Below, one piece after another: positions 11,693 through 24,560 of a DNA stretch of 64,000 nt. Position 1 is the first letter of the stretch; every line of letters begins with the position of its first letter. Source of the DNA: Syntrophaceae bacterium UBA2251 (lineage in GTDB: Bacteria; Desulfobacterota; Syntrophia; Syntrophales; UBA2251); assembly GCA_002347815.1 (NCBI GenBank), contig DDXV01000065.1:1-64000 (forward strand), read 5' to 3'. Position numbers and translations under genes: made by a program. Under the pieces are notes generated by a model. That model worked only from the letters and a program-made list of their open reading frames with translations, did not search any database and was not told the DNA's origin.

Positions 11693-13633
11693 ATGACGCG
11701 GCAGACGCAAGACAAGGACATGCGGATCACCCCCCAGGATCTTCGCCGCCGGGGTGTCCGGGAAATCCTCGACAAGATCCGACGCGCGGACGGGTACTAC
11801 GTGACCAATACGGAGCGCGACCTGTCGCAGTCCGACTTCAAGAACCGGATCATGCCCCATACGCAGCTCCTCGTGGCCCCGCAGCGCAACGACGCCGGGT
11901 TCTTCTCCCTCGAAATCACCGGCGGCGCGTCCGTCCATGTGGACATGCTGCGCAAGCAGATGAGCCCGCTCGAGAAGCTGGAAGTCCTGTCCGCCAACAT
12001 GCCCGACACGCTGTTCCAGACCCTGTGCCGGGGCGTCAATCTCTTCGGCTACCGGCCCTATCCGGACAACGTGATCCGGCTGACGGTCCGGAGTTTTGCC
12101 CGCTGGGTCCATGTCTGGCGCGTGTTCGACTTCCTGAACCACATCCCGAACATGGTTTCCGTTTTCGAGGAGGTGCGTGAGGCCGGCGCCATCCTGGAGC
12201 CGTCCATCTGTTTCTCCACGGGGCCGGAGCACACGGACGCCTACTACGTCCGCAAAGTCGGCGAAATCCTGGAGGTGACCGGGGAAGACATCCTCCTGTG
12301 CATCAAGAACCACGGCGGCCTGGGGACCCCGCGACGGATCGGAGCGCTGGTGGGCGCCATCCGCGAGCGGTACCCGGAACTCGTCATCCACTATCACGGC
12401 CACAACACCGACGGGGCCGATCTGGGCCGGATCGTCGCGGCCGTGAAAAACGGGGCGAAGATCATCGACGCGAGCGACCACGCCCTGACGGGCTTTTACG
12501 GCCCCCCCCCGCTGCTGACGGCGGTCGATATCCTCCGGGATGAAGGCCACGAGGCGGTCGGGCTCAACCGCCAGGCGGTCATCGACGCCTCCAACCTCCT
12601 CCGCGGGGAGCGGGAGCATTATCGCGACTTCGAATCCCAGTTTCTCGGCTTCGACCCGACCGCGCAGATCCACAAGCTCCCCGGCGGGGCCACGGGGTCG
12701 AGCTTCGAACAGGCCGTCAAGGGCGGGTTTCTCCATCGGATGCCCCACATTCTCCAGCGCGAACTGCCGCTCGTGCACACCGAACTGGGAAACTGGTGGA
12801 GCGTGACGCCGGGATCGCAGATCCTCTGGACCACGGCGGTGAACAACGTCCTGAAGGGGGCGCGCTACCGGGACGCCAACGACGATCTGAAAAACCTGAT
12901 GCTGGGCCGCTACGGCGACTTCCCCTTCCACCGTCCGGCGGATTCGATCTACGAGGCCGTTTTCGGGAAGGACTGGAAGACGATTCTGGAGCGCGACGGC
13001 GGCTATCAGCGCATCGAGGACATCGATATCGCCGTGGAGCGGAAGGTCCTGGAGCACCGGATCGGCCGCCCCGCGACGGACGACGAACTGGTCCTCTACC
13101 TCCAGCACCCCAACGATGCCGTCAATTTCTTCAAGTTCGAGGCGAAATACGGAAAGACCTGGGTGCTCTCCCCGGACATCTGGTTCCGGAAGGGCGGGTA
13201 CGGCCTGGGGGACAAGTTCGAGATTCCCGACGCCTTCGGCCGCCTCCACGCGATCGAGATCGGCCCCCAGCGACGGACGAAGACGGGCGACGCCGTCACC
13301 TATCTCGTCATCGACCATCATCCCGAGCAGATCCTCACGGAGATGGAGGCCGAGGGGGCGCAGGTGAAAAAGAAGGTTACCTTCACCCCCAGGGAAATCG
13401 AGGCCCTGGCCAAGACCGGCGATATCCGTTCCCAGATCATCGGAACGGTCAGTGAGGTTCCCGTCGCCGAAGGGGAAGAGGTGTCCGCGGGACAGGTGCT
13501 CATCGTCCTCGAGGCGATGAAGATGCTCAACAACGTCGTCGCGGGGATCAGCGGACGGGTGGCCGAGATTCTCGTCGCCCCCGGGGATCGCGTCGAGGTC
13601 GGCGACCCGCTGCTCCTCGTCCGGTCCGAATGA
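11693..13633 (+). CDS. pycB: Pyruvate carboxylase B-like carboxyltransferase/biotinyl subunit
   Basis: This 646-residue protein has an HMGL-like TIM barrel carboxyltransferase domain at about 25-300, with the metal-binding HYHGHNTDGADL region. A PYC_OADA domain follows, and a C-terminal biotinyl domain has EAMKM, with Lys610 as the biotin site. With PycA it would make oxaloacetate from pyruvate. The same layout occurs in oxaloacetate decarboxylase alpha subunits, but the adjacent ATP-grasp subunit and the absence of beta/gamma membrane subunits favour carboxylation. A run of nine C at 12502-12510 lies inside the coding sequence and keeps the frame. Confidence 0.9.
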   Translation: MTRQTQDKDMRITPQDLRRRGVREILDKIRRADGYYVTNTERDLSQSDFKNRIMPHTQLLVAPQRNDAGFFSLEITGGASVHVDMLRKQMSPLEKLEVLSANMPDTLFQTLCRGVNLFGYRPYPDNVIRLTVRSFARWVHVWRVFDFLNHIPNMVSVFEEVREAGAILEPSICFSTGPEHTDAYYVRKVGEILEVTGEDILLCIKNHGGLGTPRRIGALVGAIRERYPELVIHYHGHNTDGADLGRIVAAVKNGAKIIDASDHALTGFYGPPPLLTAVDILRDEGHEAVGLNRQAVIDASNLLRGEREHYRDFESQFLGFDPTAQIHKLPGGATGSSFEQAVKGGFLHRMPHILQRELPLVHTELGNWWSVTPGSQILWTTAVNNVLKGARYRDANDDLKNLMLGRYGDFPFHRPADSIYEAVFGKDWKTILERDGGYQRIEDIDIAVERKVLEHRIGRPATDDELVLYLQHPNDAVNFFKFEAKYGKTWVLSPDIWFRKGGYGLGDKFEIPDAFGRLHAIEIGPQRRTKTGDAVTYLVIDHHPEQILTEMEAEGAQVKKKVTFTPREIEALAKTGDIRSQIIGTVSEVPVAEGEEVSAGQVLIVLEAMKMLNNVVAGISGRVAEILVAPGDRVEVGDPLLLVRSE

Positions 13634-13677
13634 CCGGGAGGATGCTTCCCATCAAGGCAGGTTTGTGATAAGGACGA

Positions 13678-13704
13678 AAGCCGGTAGCCTATACCGGCTT
13701 TTTT
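13678..13704 (+). terminator. Terminator between pycB and secA
   Basis: A perfect 9-bp stem (AAGCCGGTA/TACCGGCTT) with a 5-base loop runs into a T tract. It ends only 12 bases before the secA ATG, so it nearly touches the secA Shine-Dalgarno sequence. Confidence 0.85.
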
Positions 13705-13716
13705 GTGGAGTCATCG

Positions 13717-16239
<2,523 letters not shown>

Positions 16240-16267
16240 ACCCGGGAGAGAGCGACGCGGGGGGAAG

Positions 16268-17464
16268 ATGGAACGGAACCAGACGTATATCGTACCCGGA
16301 TTTGCCGCGAGCGGCATCGCGGCGGGGATCAAGGCGGACGGCCGCCCGGACCTGGCCCTGATCCGCTCGGACGTGCCCGCGGTCGCGGCCGGCGTTTTCA
16401 CGACGAACCGGTTCCCGGCCGCGCCGGTTCAGATCGACCGCGAACGCGTCGCCCGGGGAACGGCCCGCGCGATCCTCGCGAACAGCGGCAATGCCAACGC
16501 CGCCACCGGTCCCGACGGCTTGAAGGACGCCCTCGCGACGTCGCGGGAACTCGCCCTACGGCTGGCGATCCCAGAACACGAGGTCCTCGTCGCCTCGACC
16601 GGCGTGATCGGCCACCGCCTTCCCCTGGACAAGATCCTCGCCGGACTTCCAGGGCTCGTCGCCGACCTGAGCCCCGGGGGCATCCCGGCGGCGGAAGAGG
16701 CCATCCTGACGACGGACCGCTTTCCGAAGCTCGCCGTTGCCCGGGCGCGCTGCGGGGGCAGGGACGTCGCCGTGTGCGGGCTCGCCAAGGGGGCCGGGAT
16801 GATCGAACCCCACATGGCGACGATGCTGGCCTTCATCCTGACGGACGCCGTCGTGCCCCGGGACGATCTCGACCGGCTTTTCCGCCGCGCCGTGCGGTCG
16901 ACCTTCAACGCCATCAGCGTCGACGGCTGCGAAAGCACGAACGACACGGCCCTGATCCTGGCGAACGGCGTCGCGGCGAACCGGCCGATCACCGCCGGAG
17001 GCGCCGACGGACGCCGATTCGGCGCGATGCTCACCGAGGTCATGGGACATCTCGCCCGGGCCATGGTCGAGGACGGCGAAGGGGCCACGAAGCGCGTGGA
17101 TCTCTGCGTCAGCGGGGCGCGCAACCGCGCCGAGGCGCGCCGGATCGCGTACGCGGTGGCGCGATCGAACCTCGTGAAGACCGCGTTCTACGGCGGAGAC
17201 CCCAACTGGGGGCGGATCATCGCCGCCGCCGGCTCCGTCGGGATTGCCCTGACGGCGGACCGGGTGGCCCTCCACTTCGAGGATGTCCTGATGTTCGCCG
17301 ACGGGAAGGGACGGGCGCCGGATCCCGAACGGATTTCCGCCATCATGAGCCGGCCGGTCGTCCACATCCGCCTCGATCTCGGCATGGGCCGCGCCTCCTT
17401 CATCGTGCAGACCTCGGATCTCACCCACGACTATGTCGCCCTGAACGCCCACTACCACACCTGA
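16268..17464 (+). CDS. argJ: Bifunctional glutamate N-acetyltransferase/amino-acid acetyltransferase
   Basis: This 398-residue ArgJ is a self-cleaving Ntn-fold enzyme. KGAGMIEPHMATML near 174-187 contains the Thr nucleophile at the cleavage site. It recycles acetyl groups from N-acetylornithine to glutamate in arginine synthesis and may also use acetyl-CoA. It is 28 bases behind secA and probably co-transcribed. No other arg genes are present. Confidence 0.96.
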   Translation: MERNQTYIVPGFAASGIAAGIKADGRPDLALIRSDVPAVAAGVFTTNRFPAAPVQIDRERVARGTARAILANSGNANAATGPDGLKDALATSRELALRLAIPEHEVLVASTGVIGHRLPLDKILAGLPGLVADLSPGGIPAAEEAILTTDRFPKLAVARARCGGRDVAVCGLAKGAGMIEPHMATMLAFILTDAVVPRDDLDRLFRRAVRSTFNAISVDGCESTNDTALILANGVAANRPITAGGADGRRFGAMLTEVMGHLARAMVEDGEGATKRVDLCVSGARNRAEARRIAYAVARSNLVKTAFYGGDPNWGRIIAAAGSVGIALTADRVALHFEDVLMFADGKGRAPDPERISAIMSRPVVHIRLDLGMGRASFIVQTSDLTHDYVALNAHYHT

Positions 17465-17472
17465 AAAGATTT

Positions 17473-17502
17473 TTGCTTGCACAATTCGGACCTTTATGCT
17501 AT
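17473..17502 (+). promoter_or_regulatory. Candidate rpsB promoter
   Basis: TTGCTT at 17473-17478 is followed by TATGCT (17495, 16-base spacer) or TGCTAT (17497, 18-base spacer). This is the only promoter-like sequence in the 150 bases before rpsB. Confidence 0.45.
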
Positions 17503-17614
17503 CAGGCTCGGCACTTCGCACATCCCCGGACGGGACGGTGTGTGCTTTTGAATGCAAAAGTCGCCGGCCCGGGCGAAGGGGATGGAGGAAAAAACACGAC
17601 AAAGGAGAACACGT
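17503..17614 (+). promoter_or_regulatory. rpsB leader with small hairpins
   Basis: The leader contains a perfect 6-bp hairpin at 17545-17560 (CTTTTG, loop AATG, CAAAAG) and an upstream GCACA/TGTGC pairing. In other bacteria S2 represses its own rpsB-tsf mRNA through the leader. A similar role here is inference. Confidence 0.35.
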
Positions 17615-18466
17615 ATGGCCATTATTTCCATGAAGCTTTTGCTCGAAGCCGGGGTCCATTTCGGGCACCAGACGAACAAGTGGAACCCCAAGATGAAGCC
17701 CTATATCTTCGGGGCGCGCAACAACATCTACATCATTGACCTGCAGCAGACCGTCGAGATGTTCCAGGTCGCCTACAATTTCGTCGTCAAGTCCGTTGCG
17801 GAAGGCGGCGAGATCCTGTTCATCGGAACGAAGAAACAGTCGCAGGAAGCCATCCGCGAGGAGGCCGAGCGTTGCGGCATGCCCTACGTCAACCAGCGCT
17901 GGCTGGGCGGCATGCTGACCAATTTCGTGACCATCAAAAAGAGCATCGACCGGCTCAACGCCCTGGACGCCATGTTCGCCGACGACAGCATCAAGGCGTT
18001 TCCAAAGCGGGAAATCCTCATGCGGCAGAAGGACAAGGACAAGCTGGACAAGGTGCTGGGGGGGATCCGCCGCATCAAGGGCCGGCCGGCCGGGGTGTTC
18101 ATCGTGGATCCGAAGCGCGAGGAAATCGCCGTGCAGGAGGCGAACAAACTGGGGATTCCGATCGTGGCCATCGTCGATACGAACTGCAACCCCGACGTCA
18201 TCGATTACGTGATTCCGGGAAACGATGACGCCATCCGGGCGATCAAGCTCTTCTCGTCCCGCATTGCGGACGCCGTCCTCGAAGGGAAAAAGCGCTTCGA
18301 GGAACGCATCCAGGCGGAGACCGACAAGGCGTCGGAGCGCACCGCCGCGGTCCCGGACGAGGAAGGCGAAAACGATGTCCCCGAGAGCGTGGAGGCGGTC
18401 GGCGATGCCGCCGTGTCCGGTCAGCCGACGGGGGAAAAGAACGCAACACGCGAGGAGGTAGCATAA
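17615..18466 (+). CDS. rpsB: 30S ribosomal protein S2
   Basis: This 283-residue S2 has the classic opening [22 protein letters not shown] and the [10 protein letters not shown] and [17 protein letters not shown] segments (here [13 protein letters not shown]). A roughly 50-residue acidic tail extends beyond the core and is low complexity. The ATG follows AAAGGAG; the longer frame from 17552 is not needed. It heads the conserved rpsB-tsf-pyrH-frr order. Confidence 0.98.
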   Translation: MAIISMKLLLEAGVHFGHQTNKWNPKMKPYIFGARNNIYIIDLQQTVEMFQVAYNFVVKSVAEGGEILFIGTKKQSQEAIREEAERCGMPYVNQRWLGGMLTNFVTIKKSIDRLNALDAMFADDSIKAFPKREILMRQKDKDKLDKVLGGIRRIKGRPAGVFIVDPKREEIAVQEANKLGIPIVAIVDTNCNPDVIDYVIPGNDDAIRAIKLFSSRIADAVLEGKKRFEERIQAETDKASERTAAVPDEEGENDVPESVEAVGDAAVSGQPTGEKNATREEVA

Positions 18467-18467
18467 A

Positions 18468-19070
18468 TTGGACATCACATCCGCAATGGTGAAAGATTTA
18501 CGGACCAAGACGGGCGCCGGCATGATGGACTGCAAGGAGGCCCTGACGGCGTCGGCCGGTGACGTCGAAAAGGCGATCGAATATCTGCGCAAGAAGGGCA
18601 TGTCGGCGGCGACCAAGCGGTCTTCGAAGGCCGCCAAGGAGGGGGTGGTGGCCTCCTACATCCACATGGGCGGTCGGATCGGCGTCATGGTCGAGGTGAA
18701 CTGCGAGACCGATTTTGTGGCCAAAACCGAGGATTTTCAGCAGATGGCCAAGGATATCGCCATGCACGTGGCCGCTTCCAATCCCCTCTTTCTGAAGCCG
18801 GAAGAGATCCCGCCCGAGGTGATGGAACGCGAGAAGGACATCTACCGTTCGCAGGCGCTGGCCGAAAAGAAACCGGAGAAGATCTGGGAGCGGATCATCG
18901 AGGGCAAGCTGAAAAAGTACTACGAGGAGGTCTGCCTCCTCCAGCAGAAATTCATCAAGAACAACGATATCACCGTCGAGACCCTGGTCAACAACATGAT
19001 CGCGAAGACCGGCGAAAACATCATGGTCCGCCGGTTTGCCCGATTTCAGCTGGGTGAAGACCTGAAGTAG
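18468..19070 (+). CDS. tsf: Elongation factor Ts, short form
   Basis: This 200-residue EF-Ts catalyses GDP release from EF-Tu. The N-terminal UBA-like segment is followed by RTKTGAGMMDCKEAL and the core motif VEVNCETDFVAK. It is the short form with a reduced second core subdomain. It starts with TTG at 18468, one base after the rpsB stop, behind GAGGAGGT. No ATG would keep the family N-terminus, so the TTG start is well supported. Confidence 0.97.
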   Translation: MDITSAMVKDLRTKTGAGMMDCKEALTASAGDVEKAIEYLRKKGMSAATKRSSKAAKEGVVASYIHMGGRIGVMVEVNCETDFVAKTEDFQQMAKDIAMHVAASNPLFLKPEEIPPEVMEREKDIYRSQALAEKKPEKIWERIIEGKLKKYYEEVCLLQQKFIKNNDITVETLVNNMIAKTGENIMVRRFARFQLGEDLK

Positions 19071-19829
<759 letters not shown>

Positions 19830-19832
19830 GGC

Positions 19833-20390
19833 ATGAAGGCGCTGGTTTACGACGAATTGAAGGAGAACATGGAAAAGGCCCTCCAGTCCCTGGAACGGTC
19901 TTTCGCCAAGGTCCGGACGGGTCGCGCGTCTCTGGGGATCCTCGACGGGATCCGCGTCGATTACTACGGGCAGTCGACCCCCCTCAATCAGGTGGCCACC
20001 CTGTCGGTTCCCGAAAGCCGGCTGATCGTCATCGCCCCGTGGGACAACAGTGCGATCGGCGCCATCGAAAAGGCCCTGCAGAAGTCCGATCTGGGGTTGA
20101 TGCCGACGAACGACGGCAAGGTCATCCGCCTGTCCATCCCCACCCTCACCGAGGAGCGGCGTCGCGAACTGGTCAAGAACGTCAAGAAGATGGCGGAGGA
20201 ATGCAAGGTCAAACTGCGCAACGCCCGTCGCGACGCCAACGAGCAGTTCAAGGCGCTGAAGAAGGACAACGAGATCGCCGAAGACGAGATGTACACGTGT
20301 CAGGAAGAGGTCCAGAAACGGACGGACAAGGCCATCGAACGAACCGACGCCCTGCTCGCGGCCAAGGAAAAGGAAATCATGGAGATCTGA
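19833..20390 (+). CDS. frr: Ribosome recycling factor
   Basis: This 185-residue protein is the expected RRF size. It has KVRTGRASLGILDGI near 32 and the C-terminal helix segment EERRRELVKNVKKMAEECKV. With EF-G it splits the post-termination ribosome, so the EF-G2 paralog in this window is a possible partner (inference). It sits three bases after pyrH. Confidence 0.98.
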   Translation: MKALVYDELKENMEKALQSLERSFAKVRTGRASLGILDGIRVDYYGQSTPLNQVATLSVPESRLIVIAPWDNSAIGAIEKALQKSDLGLMPTNDGKVIRLSIPTLTEERRRELVKNVKKMAEECKVKLRNARRDANEQFKALKKDNEIAEDEMYTCQEEVQKRTDKAIERTDALLAAKEKEIMEI

Positions 20391-20432
20391 CGGCCCTCCC
20401 GAAGATCCCCGGAAAATCCGTCCACCAGCGCC

Positions 20433-20461
20433 TTGAAAACCCACCCCCGTTGTGCTACACC
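20433..20461 (+). promoter_or_regulatory. Candidate promoter before uppS
   Basis: TTGAAA at 20433-20438 and TACACC at 20456-20461 have a 17-base spacer in the 136-base gap between frr and uppS. The -10 box is weak. Confidence 0.4.
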
Positions 20462-20526
20462 CTCACCATGAACCCGGAACGGAGAATACGGAGTCTCCGT
20501 CCGACCGGACAGGGAAGGAATGCTTG

Positions 20527-21264
20527 ATGGTCAGTCTTGATCGCGCCCATCTTCCCAGACATATCGCCATCATCATGGACGGCAACGGCCGCTGGGCGCA
20601 GCGCCATGCCCTGGGACGCATTACCGGCCACAAACGCGGGGCGAGGGCCGTTCGCGTCGCGGTGGAAACCTGCCGCGATCTCGGAATCGGCTGCCTCACC
20701 CTGTACGCCTTTTCCCAGGAAAACTGGCAGCGTCCGCCGGAAGAGGTTCAGGCCCTGATGCGCCTGCTCGAGGACTACCTCCGGACCGAGATCGGCCGGA
20801 TGATCGAGAACGACATCCGTCTCGTCACCATCGGGGACACTCAGAAGCTGACGGCGCCGGTTCGGGCCATGCTCTCGGACGGCATGAGGAAAACGGAGAA
20901 GAACCGCTCGATGATCCTGAATCTGGCCCTGAGCTACGGCGGAAGGGACGAGATCGTGGCGGCCGCGAAGCGGGTCGTCCGCGAGGTCGAAGCCGGACGC
21001 CTCGATCCGGACGCCCTCACGCCCGAACGGTTTTCCCGGTTTCTCTTCACCGCGGACCTTCCGGATCCGGACCTCCTCATCCGCACCAGCGGCGAATACC
21101 GGATCAGCAACTTCCTCCTCTGGCAGATGGCCTACACCGAGTTCTATTTTACCGACGTCCTCTGGCCGGACTTTCGCGGGAAGCACCTTCTGGAGGCGAT
21201 CGCCGACTACCAGCGCCGGGAGCGACGCTTCGGGCTGACGAGCGAACAGTTGCCGCGCGAGTAG
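20527..21264 (+). CDS. uppS: Isoprenyl (undecaprenyl) diphosphate synthase
   Basis: This 245-residue cis-prenyltransferase has HIAIIMDGNGRWA (catalytic Asp near 18), the FSQENWQRP segment near 70, and LIRTSGEYRISNFLLWQ near 190 for substrate binding. It makes the C55 lipid carrier for peptidoglycan and LPS. The ATG at 20527 follows GGGAAGGA; the upstream frame from 20452 overlaps the promoter. It leads the uppS-cdsA-dxr-rseP group. Confidence 0.97.
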   Translation: MVSLDRAHLPRHIAIIMDGNGRWAQRHALGRITGHKRGARAVRVAVETCRDLGIGCLTLYAFSQENWQRPPEEVQALMRLLEDYLRTEIGRMIENDIRLVTIGDTQKLTAPVRAMLSDGMRKTEKNRSMILNLALSYGGRDEIVAAAKRVVREVEAGRLDPDALTPERFSRFLFTADLPDPDLLIRTSGEYRISNFLLWQMAYTEFYFTDVLWPDFRGKHLLEAIADYQRRERRFGLTSEQLPRE

Positions 21265-21436
21265 CGGGGCGGATTCAGGACCCGATCCACGCCCGAAGTG
21301 CGCCGGGGTGAATCTTCGGGGGGGCTCCGCACCCTGCGGCGGAGCGGGGCGCGGGGGGTCGAAGGGTCGCGCCGGCGCGGGGGAAACGCGATTTGCGCGG
21401 GGCATGACACGGCCGCGGCCACGGGAGGGAACGGAC

Positions 21437-22249
21437 ATGGGCATGGGGCAGCATCTGCAGCGATGGATCACGGGCATTGTCGCCGTCCCCGTCCTCTTTG
21501 CCGTGATCTTCTACGCCCCGGCGCCGGTCTTCGCGGCGGTCATCGGCCTGTTTGCCCTGGCCGGTCTGCATGAATTCCTGGCGATGACGCTGCCGTGGGC
21601 GACGGTCCGGCAGCGGGGGACGGCGCTGGCGGCCGGGGCGTTGATTCTGGCCGCGGCCACCGTCGGCGATGCCGCCCTGATCCTCGGCGTGATCACCCTG
21701 AGCGTGATCTGCGTTTTTCTGCTCCACCTGCTGACGATTCGAACGGAGGTGTTCGACCTCGACCCGGTTTACCGGATCGGCTTCGGGCTTCTCTACGTGC
21801 CGGTCCTCATGGCGCACTTCATCCTGCTGCGCCAGTCTCCGCGGGGAATCGCGTGGATCTTCTTCGTCATCGTCCTCGCGTTCGCCGGAGACATCGCAGC
21901 CTACTACGTGGGGCGCACCTGGGGACGCCGGAAGCTCCAGGCCGTCATCAGCCCCGGCAAATCCGAGGAGGGGATCCTGGGGCTGGTTCTGGGCAGCATC
22001 GCCGGGTGCCTCCTGTACCGGGTGTTTTTCTTCCCGACGCTCGGCTGGGAACACGCCGCGGTGATCGCCGCCGTCGGCGCCGTCATCGGTCAGTTGGGCG
22101 ATCTGTGCGAATCGACGATCAAGCGAGCCTCCGGGGTCAAGGATTCCGGATTCCTCCTGCCGGGTCACGGCGGGGTGCTGGACCGGCTGGACTGCCTGCT
22201 CTTTATCACCCCCTTCGTTTACTACTACCAGTTCTTTGTGCTGAAATGA
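21437..22249 (+). CDS. cdsA: Phosphatidate cytidylyltransferase
   Basis: This 270-residue membrane protein has about seven hydrophobic helices. The C-terminal CDP-diglyceride synthase signature is SxxKR...KDSG followed by PGHGGVLDRLD. It converts phosphatidate and CTP to CDP-diacylglycerol, the precursor used by the pssA product encoded about 4 kb downstream. The ATG at 21437 follows GGAGGGA; the preceding 170 bases are GC-rich and show no gene. Its stop overlaps the dxr start (ATGA). Confidence 0.95.
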   Translation: MGMGQHLQRWITGIVAVPVLFAVIFYAPAPVFAAVIGLFALAGLHEFLAMTLPWATVRQRGTALAAGALILAAATVGDAALILGVITLSVICVFLLHLLTIRTEVFDLDPVYRIGFGLLYVPVLMAHFILLRQSPRGIAWIFFVIVLAFAGDIAAYYVGRTWGRRKLQAVISPGKSEEGILGLVLGSIAGCLLYRVFFFPTLGWEHAAVIAAVGAVIGQLGDLCESTIKRASGVKDSGFLLPGHGGVLDRLDCLLFITPFVYYYQFFVLK

Positions 22250-23412
22250 AAACGATCGCCATCCTGGGCTCAACCGGCTCCATCGGTCGCAGCACCCTCC
22301 GGATCGTCTCCGAACATTCCGGACGCTTTTCCGTCGGCGCACTGGCCGCGGGTCGCAACTGGCGACTGCTCGCGGAGCAGATCCGGGAATTTCGCCCGCG
22401 CCTCGCCGCCGTCCTCGACGATGAGGTCGCGCGCGACCTCAAAGTCGCGCTGGGCCGGGGAACCCCAACGGACATCGTGACGGGCGAGCGGGGCTACGGC
22501 CAGGCGGCGGCACTGAGCGACTGTCAGCTGGTCGTGTCCGCCATGGTCGGCGCAGCCGGATTGCGCCCGACCCTGGCGGCGCTCGCGGCCGGGAAGGCCC
22601 TCGCCCTGGCCAACAAGGAAAGCCTGGTCATCGGGGGGGCGCTCGTCACACGACTCGCCCGGGAAAAGGGCGTCCGCATCCTGCCGGTGGACAGCGAGCA
22701 CAGCGCCATTTTCCAGTGCCTGGAGGCGCGTGCGTCGGACGTCCGCCGCATCCTCCTGACGGCCTCCGGGGGGCCATTCCGCACGCGGCCGTCCGCAGAA
22801 CTGGCCGGCGTCACGCCGGAGGAGGCCCTGCGCCACCCGAACTGGACCATGGGGGCCAAGATCACCGTTGATTCCGCGACGATGATGAACAAGGGCCTGG
22901 AGATGATCGAAGCGAAATGGCTTTTCGACTGCGATCTGGACCGCATTGACGTTCTGATCCACCCGCAGAGCGTGGTCCACTCCCTGGTCGAATACCGGGA
23001 CGGATCAGTCATGGCGCAGCTTGCCGTGCCGGATATGCGCATCCCCATCGCCTATGCCATGGCGTACCCGGAACGCCTGGAGACGCCCGCGAGGCGACTC
23101 GATCTGAGTGCCGCGCCTCCGCTGGAATTCTTCTCGCCGGACGAGGAGAGATTCCCCTGCCTGGCGCTCGGACGTCAGGCCGGCCTGACCGGCGGCACGA
23201 TGCCGGCGGTCCTGAACGCCGCCAACGAGGTCGCCGTGGACGCCTTTCTCGGAAAGCGCGTGGGGTTCATGGATATCCCCCGCCTGATCGCCGGGGTCAT
23301 GGCGAAGCACCGACCGGCGGACGGGTCCGGCCTCGACGAGATTCTTGAGGCCGACATCTGGGCGCGGCAGGCGGCCGCCGCCTGGATCGACGAGGCGAAC
23401 CCGGGACAGTGA
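22246..23412 (+). CDS. dxr: 1-deoxy-D-xylulose 5-phosphate reductoisomerase
   Basis: This 388-residue enzyme has the NADPH loop ILGSTGSIG at the N-terminus and the metal-binding VDSEHSAIFQ near 146. MNKGLEMIEAKWLF and HPQSVVHSLVEY follow. It makes 2-C-methyl-D-erythritol 4-phosphate in the non-mevalonate pathway. IspG, a later step of the same pathway, is encoded at 31720. It overlaps cdsA by ATGA. Confidence 0.97.
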   Translation: MKTIAILGSTGSIGRSTLRIVSEHSGRFSVGALAAGRNWRLLAEQIREFRPRLAAVLDDEVARDLKVALGRGTPTDIVTGERGYGQAAALSDCQLVVSAMVGAAGLRPTLAALAAGKALALANKESLVIGGALVTRLAREKGVRILPVDSEHSAIFQCLEARASDVRRILLTASGGPFRTRPSAELAGVTPEEALRHPNWTMGAKITVDSATMMNKGLEMIEAKWLFDCDLDRIDVLIHPQSVVHSLVEYRDGSVMAQLAVPDMRIPIAYAMAYPERLETPARRLDLSAAPPLEFFSPDEERFPCLALGRQAGLTGGTMPAVLNAANEVAVDAFLGKRVGFMDIPRLIAGVMAKHRPADGSGLDEILEADIWARQAAAAWIDEANPGQ

Positions 23413-23453
23413 AACCTTCCGCCGCGCGTCTGCGGCGAGGAAAGGACGGCATC

Positions 23454-24560
23454 GTGCTTGGCATCAGCATCATTTCCCTGATCATTCTTCTCGGCGTCCT
23501 GATTTTCGCCCACGAATTCGGGCATTTCATCGTCGCCAAATCCTTCAGCGTCGGCGTGCTCAAATTCTCGCTCGGTTTCGGCCATAAGCTGGTCGGGAAA
23601 AAGATCGGCGAAACGGAATATCTGATTTCCTGGATCCCCCTGGGCGGCTATGTGAAACTGCTCGGCGAGGCGGAAGGCGAGACGCTCCCCCCGGAAGACG
23701 AGAAGCGGTCTTTCCTGAACCAGACGGTCTGGAGGCGGATGGGCATCGTCCTGGCGGGACCCGTTTTCAATCTTCTGCTCGCGCTCGTCGTTTTCTTCGG
23801 CGTGTACCTGTCCGGCGTCCCCGCCCTGACGGCGCGGATCGGCGGCATTCAGGCCGAATCGGCGGCGACGGCCGCCGGGCTGAGGGCCGGGGATACCCTG
23901 GTCAGCATCGCGGGGCAGAGGGTCGCCTACTGGGACGACATCGCGCGCGCGGTCGAAAGGGGGAAGGGGGCGCCCCTGGCGTTGAGGATCGACCGGGGCG
24001 GAACGGTTTTCGACGTTCAGATCACCCCGCGGCGCGTGAAGGGAAAGAATCTCTTCGGGGAGGAGGTGAGCGCCTACAAGATCGGCATCAGTCCATCGGG
24101 TCAGGTGGTGACGAAGCGCCTGGGACCCGTGGACGCCCTGGCGGCGAGCGTTTCACAGACCTGGGCGGTCACGAAACTGACCGTGATCAGCATCGTCAAA
24201 CTCATCGACGGAACCCTCTCCACCAAGACCCTGGGCGGACCGATTCTCATCGCCCAGATCGCCGGGGTGCAGGCGAAGGAAGGGATGGTCCCTTTCCTCC
24301 TGTTCATGGCCCTGTTGAGCATCAACCTGGCGGTGCTCAACCTGCTGCCGATTCCGGTTCTGGACGGCGGCCACCTGCTGTTCTACCTGATCGAACTGGT
24401 CGTCCGGCGGCCGGCCAGCCTGAAATGGCGGGAACGCGCCCAGCAGGTCGGCTTTGCGCTTCTCATCATGCTCATGATCTGGGTTTTCATGATGGACGTC
24501 GATCGCCTGCACATCAAGCTGCTGGACGACTTCGCCCGGATCTTCACGAAGCAGCCATGA
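23454..24560 (+). CDS. rseP: RseP-type site-2 intramembrane metalloprotease
   Basis: This 368-residue zinc protease has HEFGH at about 20-24 in the first membrane helix, one PDZ domain at about 120-195, and NLLPIPVLDGGH near 300. It cuts anti-sigma factors or signal-peptide remnants inside the membrane. The single PDZ makes it shorter than E. coli RseP. I chose the GTG at 23454 because AGGAAAGGA lies just upstream. A GTG at 23409 overlapping the dxr stop is the alternative. It overlaps tsaB by ATGA. Confidence 0.93.
   Translation: MLGISIISLIILLGVLIFAHEFGHFIVAKSFSVGVLKFSLGFGHKLVGKKIGETEYLISWIPLGGYVKLLGEAEGETLPPEDEKRSFLNQTVWRRMGIVLAGPVFNLLLALVVFFGVYLSGVPALTARIGGIQAESAATAAGLRAGDTLVSIAGQRVAYWDDIARAVERGKGAPLALRIDRGGTVFDVQITPRRVKGKNLFGEEVSAYKIGISPSGQVVTKRLGPVDALAASVSQTWAVTKLTVISIVKLIDGTLSTKTLGGPILIAQIAGVQAKEGMVPFLLFMALLSINLAVLNLLPIPVLDGGHLLFYLIELVVRRPASLKWRERAQQVGFALLIMLMIWVFMMDVDRLHIKLLDDFARIFTKQP

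Noticed and set aside
12501..12511. C9 tract in pycB as a phase-variation switch
   Set aside because: The frame is intact, the tract encodes conserved prolines, and carboxylases are not usual phase-variable genes.
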